24,167 nt of DNA, taken from assembly GCA_016880395.1 (NCBI GenBank), contig JAEHDN010000106.1, positions 1-24,167 of the forward strand, written 5' to 3'. Position numbers and translations under genes: made by a program. Within the stretch, counting starts at the first letter, position 1; the number at the start of each line of letters is the position of its first letter. A model generated the notes under the pieces. The model searched no databases. It saw only the letters and a list, made by a program, of their open reading frames with translations, and had not been told where the DNA came from. Below, piece by piece: positions 1-7,181 of this stretch. This DNA comes from Candidatus Eiseniibacteriota bacterium. GTDB lineage: Bacteria; Eisenbacteria; RBG-16-71-46; SZUA-252.

Positions 1-1003
1 CCCTCTGCCGGAATGGCAGGAACGCCGACTTGAACCCGTTCAGGAGCACATGGCGCACGTCGGAAGGGGTGAGCCTGAGCGCGGCCACCGCCCGGTCCAG
101 CTCCTGGGTCATCGTCGTCGAGGAGACCAGCCGGTTGTCCGTGTTGAGCGTGACCCGTAGTCCCTGCTTGAGATACGCGCGAAACGGATGTGCCCGGAGG
201 GATGCCGACGCCCCGGTCTGCACGTTGGACGTCGGGCACATCTCGAGCGGGATCCGATGATCGTTCACGTAGCGCAGGATCTCCGGGTCCTCCCTGAGCC
301 TTGTGCCGTGCCCGATCCGGTGCGCCCCACAGTAGTGAAGCGCCTGCGCGATCGAGGCCGGGCCGAACGCCTCGCCCGCGTGCACGGTCACGTTCACATT
401 GTGCTTCACGACGTGGTCGAACGCCCGGCGGTGAGCCTTGGCCGGATAGTCCTTCTCCGCCCCAGCCAGGTCGAACGCGACGACCCCCTTCCCGTAGTAC
501 GCGACCGCCAGCTCCGCGAGACGATAGGAGAGCCGCGGGCTCAGGTGGCGGATGCCGCAGATGATGGTGCCGGTCTGGATGCCGTAGCGAGCCCGGGCCC
601 GCTCGAGCCCGGCCACCACCGCCTCGACCGTGTCCTCCATGTGGAGCTTCCGGCGCGTGTGGAGCGCCGGGCAGTAGCGAACCTCCATGTATCGCACCTG
701 CTCCCGGTGCGCGTCCTCGGCCAGCTCGAAGGCGGCCCGCTCGAGCGCTTCACGCTCCTGGAGCACGCGGAGCGTGAGGTCGAACGCCTCGAGGTAGCGC
801 GTAAGGCTGACGCCCTTCGTGAGCTCGCCGAGAAAGCCTTGGAGCTCGGCCGGGTTCCGGACGGCGAGCCGGACTCCCTGCTCGCGCGCCATGTCGAGCA
901 GCGTGTCCGGACGGAGGGACCCGTCGAGGTGGACGTGGAGGTCGGTCTTCGGAAGCGCGAGGAGGAGATCCCGGCGGAGCCGGCGATCACCCCACGGCGA
1001 CAT
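1..1003 (-). CDS. add: Adenosine deaminase, 3' end cut by window edge
   Basis: Deaminates adenosine (or deoxyadenosine) to inosine in the cytoplasm, for purine salvage. 334 codons are visible and no stop is reached. The visible C-terminus (NGFKSAFLPF) is near the usual end of the family, so probably only a few residues are missing. Seen: the zinc-binding HxH in TDLHVHLDGS (His23, His25), the VTVHAGE strand with a zinc His and catalytic Glu, HRIGHGT, CPTSNVQT, and TLNTDNR with the zinc Asp. The NTDN form, in place of NTDD, resembles actinobacterial-type enzymes. The ATG at 1003 lies inside the end of nuoG and overlaps it by 17 nt. There is no clear Shine-Dalgarno, so translation is probably coupled to nuoG. 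It is the last visible gene of the nuo cluster. Related adenine or aminofutalosine deaminases belong to the same superfamily, so the exact substrate is less certain than the fold. Confidence 0.93.
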   Translation of the reverse strand, partial: MSPWGDRRLRRDLLLALPKTDLHVHLDGSLRPDTLLDMAREQGVRLAVRNPAELQGFLGELTKGVSLTRYLEAFDLTLRVLQEREALERAAFELAEDAHREQVRYMEVRYCPALHTRRKLHMEDTVEAVVAGLERARARYGIQTGTIICGIRHLSPRLSYRLAELAVAYYGKGVVAFDLAGAEKDYPAKAHRRAFDHVVKHNVNVTVHAGEAFGPASIAQALHYCGAHRIGHGTRLREDPEILRYVNDHRIPLEMCPTSNVQTGASASLRAHPFRAYLKQGLRVTLNTDNRLVSSTTMTQELDRAVAALRLTPSDVRHVLLNGFKSAFLPFRQR

Positions 1004-2615
1004 CCGCCGAGGCGGCGGCGAGCGGCGCACCAAGATCTCCGAGGACCGTGTAGTCGAGCCCCGCAAAGGCCGGATTCGCGGCCGCGAGGCGCTGGAAGAT
1101 CTGCTGCGGGCCGGCATCGACGTGCATCCACACGCCGAGCGAGCGACCGAGGTCCTGGAGGATGCGCCAGTCCTCGCGCGTGTCCCCGCGGAGCGTGAAG
1201 ACCCTCGGGGCGCGCTGCACCCGGCCCTGCGAGTTCGTGTAGGTCCCCTCCCGCTCGGCGAAGCTCACCCCCGGAAGCACCCAGTGGGCCCGCCCGGACA
1301 CCGGCGAGGGCATCGGGTCCATCACGACCAGGAGCTCGAGGCGTCCGAGCGCGCGCGCGACCGCCTGCGGGTCGCCGAACTGCTCGAGCGGGCCCCCGCG
1401 CAGGAAGACGAGCGCGTGGATCGAGCCCTCCGCGGCCGCGCGGATCATGTCGGCGACGCCGAGGCCGCGCGGCCCCGGCGCGAGCCCGATCGCCCGGGCT
1501 CCGCGGGTGTTCGGGTTCCGGTCCCCCTCGATCGTGAACTTGGGGTACACCACTGGAGGCTGCGGGCGCTCGACGACGTCCACGTTCGCGAGCCCGAGCC
1601 CGTCCCGGAAGATGGAGCGCGCGAGGTAGCACTCCTCGTTCGTCAGCTCGCCCGAGGCCACCACGCCGACCGCCGACGGGCCGTGGCGCTCGACGATGGC
1701 GCGCAGCGACTCCGCGATCGCTGGGATCGCCTGGCCCCACGTGGTCGGAGCCGTTGCGTCTCCCTGCCGCCGCGTAGGCTGGAGCAGCCGGTTCGGGTCG
1801 TGGATCCCCCAGAAGGCCCCCCGCCCGCGGTCGCAGATCCACCACTGGTTCACGTCCATGTTCTCGCGGGCCGTGATACGGACGACCTCGTTCCGTCGCG
1901 GGTGGTACCAGACCTTCGTGTTGCACCCCTTGGAGCAGAGCGTGCAGACCGAGCCGACCGGCTTCAGCTCCCAGGGGCGCGACCGGAACCGGAAGTCCTT
2001 GCTCGTGAGCGCGCCGACCGGACAGATGTCGGCGATGTTGCCGGCCATCTCGTTCTCGATCTTCCGTCCGGCGACCGTGCCGATGTAGGTCTCCTCGCCG
2101 CGCGAGAGGACCGCGATCTCGTCCTGGCCGGCCACGGTCTTGCAGAGGTTCACGCAGCGCAGGCAGAGGATGCAGCGGTTCTTGTTCAGGATGAGCTTCC
2201 CACCCACGTCTTCCTCGGGCCACGTCTGCTTCTCGAACGTGAAGCGTGTGTGCGCGGGGCCCATCATCATCGTGTAGTCCTGCAGGGTGCACTCCCCGCC
2301 CTTGTCGCACATCGGGCAGTCGAGCGGGTGGTGGATGAGCAGGAATTCCATGACCGCCTTGCGCGCCTCGCGCACGTTGGCGGACTGGGTGATGACCTTC
2401 ATCCCCTCCTCGACCGGCGTGGCGCAGCCGGCCACCAGCTTCGGCCGGCCCTCGATCTCGCAGAGGCAGATGCGGCAGACCCCGACGACGGGCAGCCCGG
2501 GGTGGTAGCAGAAGCTCGGGACGAAGACGCCGACCTTCTTGCCGGCCTCGATCAGGTTGGTGCCCTTCTCGACGACGACCTCGCGCCCGTCGACCTGGAG
2601 TTTCACTACGGCCAT
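987..2615 (-). CDS. nuoG: NADH-quinone oxidoreductase subunit G (short form)
   Basis: Iron-sulfur subunit of the complex I peripheral arm; passes electrons from NuoF (FMN) toward NuoI and NuoB. 542 aa, much shorter than E. coli-type NuoG (about 900 aa) because the C-terminal molybdopterin-like region is reduced. Cluster ligands are all visible: 2Fe-2S at Cys36, 47, 50, 64; the His-Cys3 cluster at His96, Cys100, 103, 109 (HPLDCPMCDKGGEC); N4 at Cys148, 151, 154 and 198; and an N7-type set CTLCSKGC (Cys224, 227, 231) plus Cys261. Residues from about 300 to 520 resemble a molybdopterin oxidoreductase fold with no visible cofactor function. The ATG at 2615 follows the nuoF stop by 9 bp and has an AGGGG ribosome site in that gap. 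It overlaps ada downstream. Confidence 0.97.
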   Translation of the reverse strand: MAVVKLQVDGREVVVEKGTNLIEAGKKVGVFVPSFCYHPGLPVVGVCRICLCEIEGRPKLVAGCATPVEEGMKVITQSANVREARKAVMEFLLIHHPLDCPMCDKGGECTLQDYTMMMGPAHTRFTFEKQTWPEEDVGGKLILNKNRCILCLRCVNLCKTVAGQDEIAVLSRGEETYIGTVAGRKIENEMAGNIADICPVGALTSKDFRFRSRPWELKPVGSVCTLCSKGCNTKVWYHPRRNEVVRITARENMDVNQWWICDRGRGAFWGIHDPNRLLQPTRRQGDATAPTTWGQAIPAIAESLRAIVERHGPSAVGVVASGELTNEECYLARSIFRDGLGLANVDVVERPQPPVVYPKFTIEGDRNPNTRGARAIGLAPGPRGLGVADMIRAAAEGSIHALVFLRGGPLEQFGDPQAVARALGRLELLVVMDPMPSPVSGRAHWVLPGVSFAEREGTYTNSQGRVQRAPRVFTLRGDTREDWRILQDLGRSLGVWMHVDAGPQQIFQRLAAANPAFAGLDYTVLGDLGAPLAAASADVAVG

Positions 2616-2624
2616 TCGGGTCCC

Positions 2625-3908
2625 CTAGTGCAGCGAGCCGCCGCCCAGCGGGCAGCGCTTCTCGCGGATGTGCTGCAGGAACTCGTCCCGGAACTTCTTC
2701 GCGAAGCCGCGCGTCGGCCAGGCCGCGGCGTCGCCGAGCGCGCAGATCGTGTTCCCCTCGATCTGATCCGTGACCGAGAGGAGGATGTCGAGATCGCGCT
2801 CCTCACCCCGGCCGGTCTCGATCTTCCAGAGGATGCGCTGCATCCAGCCGCATCCCTCGCGGCAGGGCGTGCATTGACCACACGATTCGTGCGCGAAGAA
2901 GCGCGCCGTGATCCAGGCCGCGCGGACCATGCAGGTGGTGTCGTCCATCACGACCGGCGTGCCCGTACCGAAGAGCGATCCCGCGCGCGTGAGCGAGTCG
3001 AAGTCCATGGAGATGTCGATCTCGTCGCCGCGGAGCACCGGGCAGGATGCGCCGCCCGGGATGACGCCCTTCACGGGACGTCCGCCCGGGACACCGCCGC
3101 CGTACTCGTCGATGAGCGTGCGGAGCGAGATCCCCATCGGCGCTTCGTAGACGCCGGGCCGGTTCACGTGGCCGCTCAGGCCGTAGAGCTTGGGGCCCGT
3201 GTTGCGCTCCGGCCCGATCCCGGCGAACCACTCCCAGCCGCGCTTCATGATGTGGGGAACGCAGGCGAGGGTCTCCACGTTGTTGACGACCGTGGGACAG
3301 CCGAAGAGGCCCACCACCGCGGGGAACGGCGGCTTGAGCCTCGGCTCGCCGCGTTGCCCTTCGATCGACTCGATGAGCGCCGTCTCCTCGCCGCAGATGT
3401 AGGCGCCTGCCCCCAGGTAGATCACGACCTCGCATTCGAAGCCCGACTTGAGGATGTTCTTCCCCACCAGTCCGGCGGCCCTCGCCTCGTCGATCGCCGC
3501 CTGCACGATGGAGGCCTCGTGCGCGAACTCGCCGCGGATGTAGATGTACGCGCGACGCGCGCCGATGGCGAAGGCGCCGATCAGCGTCCCCTCGATCACC
3601 TGGTGGGGATCCTTCGCGAGGAGCAGGCGGTCCTTGAACGCCCCCGGCTCGCTCTCGTCGGCGTTCACGCAAAGGTACTTGGGCTTGTCGTTCGATTTGG
3701 GGACGAAGCCCCACTTGGTCCCGGTCGGGAAGCCCGCGCCACCCCGACCGCGAAGACCCGAGCGCTTCACCGTGTCGATGATCTCGTCGGGCGTCTTCGA
3801 GAGCGCGATGGCGAGGGCCTCGTAGCCTCCGTGCTTGCGGTAGACCGCGAGGGTATGGGAGCCGGGGAGACCGGTCGTGGCCATGAGGACGTGTCCGTTC
3901 GATTCCAT
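2625..3908 (-). CDS. nuoF: NADH-quinone oxidoreductase subunit F
   Basis: NADH-binding, FMN-containing entry subunit of complex I (51-kDa type), 427 aa. Seen: the glycine-rich GRGGAGFPTGTKW (residues 54-66) for FMN/NADH; NADESEPG (82-89); GAGAYICGEETAL (166-178); and the N3 4Fe-4S ligands Cys343, 346, 349 in CGQCTPC plus Cys389 in NTICALGD. The open frame extends upstream to 3989, but that part overlaps nuoD in another frame. The ATG at 3908 sits 2 bp past the nuoD stop and is preceded by GGAGAGGTGG, so I chose it. NuoE, the usual 2Fe-2S partner that precedes nuoF, is not between nuoD and nuoF. Confidence 0.97.
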   Translation of the reverse strand: MESNGHVLMATTGLPGSHTLAVYRKHGGYEALAIALSKTPDEIIDTVKRSGLRGRGGAGFPTGTKWGFVPKSNDKPKYLCVNADESEPGAFKDRLLLAKDPHQVIEGTLIGAFAIGARRAYIYIRGEFAHEASIVQAAIDEARAAGLVGKNILKSGFECEVVIYLGAGAYICGEETALIESIEGQRGEPRLKPPFPAVVGLFGCPTVVNNVETLACVPHIMKRGWEWFAGIGPERNTGPKLYGLSGHVNRPGVYEAPMGISLRTLIDEYGGGVPGGRPVKGVIPGGASCPVLRGDEIDISMDFDSLTRAGSLFGTGTPVVMDDTTCMVRAAWITARFFAHESCGQCTPCREGCGWMQRILWKIETGRGEERDLDILLSVTDQIEGNTICALGDAAAWPTRGFAKKFRDEFLQHIREKRCPLGGGSLH

Positions 3909-3910
3909 CG

Positions 3911-5098
3911 CTAGCGGTCCACCTCTCCGAGGACGATGTCCAGGGTCCCGATGCACGCGACCACGTCCGCGACCATCCGGCCGAGGCACATGGTCTCGAG
4001 CGCCTGGAGGTTGATGAACGACGGGGGCCGCACGCGCACGCGGTACGGGAGCGGCTCGCCGTCGCTCACGACGTAGAACCCGAGCTCCCCTTTCGGCGAC
4101 TCGATGGCGTAGTAGGCGTCGCCGATGGGTGGACGGAAGCCCTCGGACATGATCTTGAAGTGGAAGATGAGCTCCTCCATGCCGCGCTTCACGTCCTCCC
4201 GCCGCGCGGGGAAGAGGTACGGATTGTCGGCGCGCACGGAACCGGGCTTCAGCCGGTCGAGCCCCTGCTGCACGATGCGGAGGGACTGGCGCATCTCCTC
4301 CATGCGGCAGAGGTAGCGGTCGTAGACGTCGCCGTTCTTCCCGAGCGGCACGTCGAACTCATAGGTCTCGTACCCGCAGTAGGGCATCGCTTTCCGGACG
4401 TCGTAGTTGAGGCCGCTTCCGCGGAGCACCGGACCCGTGACCGAGAGCGCGACGGCATGCTCGGCGGTGATGGTCCCGACGCCGATCGTGCGCTTCATCC
4501 AGATCCGGTTCTTGGTGAGCAGGTTGTGGTACTCGTCGATCGATCGTGGGAACTCGTCCACGAACTTCCGCACGTGCGGCACGAACGCGTCCGGCACGTC
4601 CTGGAAGAAGCCGCCGACCCTGAAATAGCTCGGCGTCATGCGGGAGCCGGCCACCATGTCGTTCACGTCGAGCAGCTTCTCGCGCTCGCGGAAGCAGTAG
4701 AGGAACATGCTCATCGCGCCGAGATCGATCGCGTGCGTGCCGAGCCAGACGAGATGGGAGGAGATGCGCGCCAGCTCGAGGAGGATCACGCGCAGGGTCT
4801 GCGCACGCTCCGGGATCGTGAGCCCCATGATCCGTTCGACCGCGCCGACGTAGGCCATGTTGTTGCCGAGCGGCGAGAGATAGTCCATCCGGTCGGTGAC
4901 CGTGATGGACTTGGTGTAGCTCTTCGCCTCCATGATCTTCTCCATGCCCGTGTGGAGGTATCCCATCACGGGCTTGAGGGAGACCACGGTCTCGCCGTCC
5001 AGCTCGATGATCAGGCGGAGCACCCCGTGCGTGGAGGGGTGCTGCGGCCCCATGTTGATGGTGATGGTCTTGAATTCGGGCGCGGCGGTCGCGGACAT
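3911..5098 (-). CDS. nuoD: NADH-quinone oxidoreductase subunit D
   Basis: Quinone-site subunit of complex I (49-kDa type), 395 aa, full length for a stand-alone NuoD. The N-terminus has NMGPQHPSTHGVLR, with the conserved quinone-site His, then HTGMEK and SPLGNNMAY. RGSGLNYDVRK lies mid-protein, and the C-terminus has SPKGELGFYVVSDG and RPPSFINLQ. No N-terminal or C-terminal CxxC pair is present, so it is not a NiFe-hydrogenase large subunit. It starts 13 bp after the nuoB stop. nuoC normally lies here, but it is neither a separate gene nor an N-terminal fusion. Confidence 0.97.
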   Translation of the reverse strand: MSATAAPEFKTITINMGPQHPSTHGVLRLIIELDGETVVSLKPVMGYLHTGMEKIMEAKSYTKSITVTDRMDYLSPLGNNMAYVGAVERIMGLTIPERAQTLRVILLELARISSHLVWLGTHAIDLGAMSMFLYCFREREKLLDVNDMVAGSRMTPSYFRVGGFFQDVPDAFVPHVRKFVDEFPRSIDEYHNLLTKNRIWMKRTIGVGTITAEHAVALSVTGPVLRGSGLNYDVRKAMPYCGYETYEFDVPLGKNGDVYDRYLCRMEEMRQSLRIVQQGLDRLKPGSVRADNPYLFPARREDVKRGMEELIFHFKIMSEGFRPPIGDAYYAIESPKGELGFYVVSDGEPLPYRVRVRPPSFINLQALETMCLGRMVADVVACIGTLDIVLGEVDR

Positions 5099-5111
5099 GC
5101 GGGGTGGCGCT

Positions 5112-5699
<588 letters not shown>

Positions 5700-5786
5700 G
5701 TCGTTCCCTGCCTGCGCTGCGCGCGGCCCGGTGGGCCCCCTACTGGAAAAGATGCCGATCGAAGGGGAAACGATGCCGGAAACGAC

Positions 5787-5815
5787 ACCCTACCAGCAGG
5801 ATCGGGGCAGGTCAA
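5787..5815 (-). promoter_or_regulatory. Putative sigma70-type promoter for nuoB-nuoD-nuoF-nuoG-ada
   Basis: On the minus strand TTGACC (5810-5815) and TAGGGT (5787-5792) are separated by exactly 17 bp. The -35 element begins directly after the ZIP gene stop codon. The -35 matches consensus at 5 of 6 positions, the -10 at only 3 of 6. A GC-rich 5-bp stem (5725-5737) would lie in the leader. This is a by-eye call. Confidence 0.4.
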
Positions 5816-6580
5816 TCACAACCCCAGGTGCTCCAGGACCGATTCGGTTGCAAAGAAGAGCACCACGCCTCCGAACACGACGAGCGCCATCTTGATCCCC
5901 TTCGTCTCGTTCACGGCCGGGATGAGATCGGAGGCCGCCACGTAGAGCGCCGCGCCGGCGGCGAGCGGCAGCGCGTACGCGACGAGTCCGGACCAGATGG
6001 AGATCGTGATCGAGCCGATCACGGTGGCGACACCGAGCCATGCGGCGCTCAGCACCGCGTCGCGGCGCGATCGACCCGCCGACACCATGATCGATCCGAT
6101 CGTGAAGCCCTCGGGCACCTTGTGGAGGAACACGGCCACGGCGACGAGGATCCCGAGGGCGGGCTGCACGAGGAAGGCCGATCCGATCGAGACGCCGTCG
6201 AGCAGCGCGTGGAGCAGGAGCCCGATGAGCGCGGTCGTTCCCACGACCGGCTCCACCCAGTGCTCGTGGTGGGTCTCTTCTCCAAAATGGAAGTGCCCCA
6301 CCAGCACGTGCTCTGCCGCATGGACGAGCAGGTATCCCATGAGGACGAGCGAGCCGACCGCGAGCGCGGGCGGGCCGTGGTGGTCCTGCGGCAGGCGGAA
6401 GCTCTCGGGGATGAGTCTCAGGAAAACGGCGGCGAGGAGGAAGCCTGCGCCGGCAGCCATGAAGTAGCTCTGGCGGACGCGGTCCCAGCCGTGGTGGCTC
6501 ACGGCGAGCCATCCGCCCACGACGTTCGCGAGTCCCGCGACCACCCCGCAGGCGGCGGCGAGGATCCAGCGGTCGCCCAT
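5816..6580 (-). CDS. ZIP-family divalent metal transporter
   Basis: A 254-aa integral membrane protein of the ZIP family, which brings Zn2+, Fe2+ or similar ions into the cytoplasm. About eight hydrophobic segments are visible. The two metal-site helices carry the family signatures HALLDGVSIG (residues 124-133) and HKVPEG (153-158). A His-rich stretch between about 90 and 107 (HVLVGHFHF, THHEHW) is a typical variable metal-sensing loop. It starts 13 bp after nuoI, with only a weak ribosome site, and ends 116 bp before nuoB, so it is embedded in the complex I cluster. Placement among Fe-S subunits suggests, but does not show, iron supply. The metal cannot be told from sequence. Confidence 0.9.
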   Translation of the reverse strand: MGDRWILAAACGVVAGLANVVGGWLAVSHHGWDRVRQSYFMAAGAGFLLAAVFLRLIPESFRLPQDHHGPPALAVGSLVLMGYLLVHAAEHVLVGHFHFGEETHHEHWVEPVVGTTALIGLLLHALLDGVSIGSAFLVQPALGILVAVAVFLHKVPEGFTIGSIMVSAGRSRRDAVLSAAWLGVATVIGSITISIWSGLVAYALPLAAGAALYVAASDLIPAVNETKGIKMALVVFGGVVLFFATESVLEHLGL

Positions 6581-6593
6581 GACGCCCGAGCGC

Positions 6594-7049
6594 CTACCGA
6601 CCCCGAACGATGCCCGGCGTGTGCGTCATGCCCACCGGGACGAGGAGCTGCTCCTTCGAATAGAGGAACGAGTCCCGGGAGTAGTCCGAGAGCTCGAAGT
6701 TGTGTCCGAGGAAGATCGCGTCCTCCGGGCAGGCCTCTTCGCAGTAGCCGCAGAAGATGCACCGGAGCATGTCGATCTCGTAGCGGCGTGCGTAGCGCTC
6801 GCCGGCAGAGAAGCGCTGGGTGGGCGTGTTCTCGGCGGCCTCCATGTAGATCGCGTCCGCCGGGCAGACCGCCGCGCAGAGCCCGCAGCAGACGCACCGC
6901 TCCAGTCCGTTCGCATAGCGATGGAGCTCGTGCAGGCCGCGAAAGCGCGGGTACATCGTCATCTTCACGTCCGGGTACTTGAGTGTGACCGGCTTCTTGA
7001 AGAAGTGGGACAGCGTGATCGACAGCCCCTTCATCAGTTCGGCGACCAT
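6594..7049 (-). CDS. nuoI: NADH-quinone oxidoreductase subunit I
   Basis: Ferredoxin-like complex I subunit carrying clusters N6a and N6b, which passes electrons from NuoG to NuoB; 151 aa from the chosen start. Two classical CxxCxxCxxxCP motifs are visible: Cys52, 55, 58, 62 (CVCCGLCAAVCP) and Cys97, 100, 103, 107 (CIFCGYCEEACP). The frame is open upstream with an ATG at 7094 and a TTG at 7100. I prefer the ATG at 7049 because GAGAGGA (7055-7061) precedes it by 5 nt and the N-terminus MVAELMKGLSITLSHFF matches the family. It is first in the cluster, separate from its usual neighbour nuoH. Confidence 0.95.
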   Translation of the reverse strand: MVAELMKGLSITLSHFFKKPVTLKYPDVKMTMYPRFRGLHELHRYANGLERCVCCGLCAAVCPADAIYMEAAENTPTQRFSAGERYARRYEIDMLRCIFCGYCEEACPEDAIFLGHNFELSDYSRDSFLYSKEQLLVPVGMTHTPGIVRGR

Positions 7050-7054
7050 GGGCT

Positions 7055-7061
7055 TCCTCTC
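7055..7061 (-). promoter_or_regulatory. Ribosome binding site that decides the nuoI start
   Basis: GAGAGGA on the minus strand, 5 nt before the ATG at 7049. The upstream alternatives (ATG 7094, TTG 7100) have no comparable purine-rich site. Confidence 0.6.
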
Positions 7062-7141
7062 GAGGGTCCGAGCGCTCCGGTGCCGGTGGGACATGGCCAA
7101 CTGCTTGGACGCGGAGCGTTTAGGGCATGTTTCAGGAACGC

Positions 7142-7170
7142 AGTATAGGCGCGCGCGCCGGCAGGGTCAA
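7142..7170 (-). promoter_or_regulatory. Strong sigma70-type promoter for nuoI
   Basis: TTGACC (7165-7170), a 17-bp spacer, then TATACT (7142-7147), reading toward nuoI: 10 of 12 consensus positions. It lies in the gap after the AAA+ regulator gene (stop at 7182). The spacer contains the self-complementary 12-mer GGCGCGCGCGCC (7148-7159). The predicted leader is about 85 nt. Confidence 0.7.
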
Positions 7171-7181
7171 GGAGCGGCGGT

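Noticed and set aside
541..2310. A 589-codon minus-strand frame across nuoG and ada
   Set aside because: Out-of-phase reading of both genes; the correct frames carry all Fe-S and zinc ligands.
819..3914. A 1031-codon plus-strand open frame opposite nuoF, nuoG and ada
   Set aside because: Antisense artefact of GC-rich codons; no motif, and the genes beneath are certain.
5099..5111. Hidden nuoC between nuoB and nuoD
   Set aside because: Only 13 bp separate the two genes and nuoD has no N-terminal extension.
5725..5737. GGCCC/GGGCC stem before nuoB as a terminator after the ZIP gene
   Set aside because: Only 5 bp and no T run on either strand. It lies downstream of a promoter candidate and is more likely just leader structure.
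7050..7100. Longer nuoI start at TTG 7100 or ATG 7094
   Set aside because: No ribosome site, and the added residues do not match the family. The ATG at 7049 fits both.
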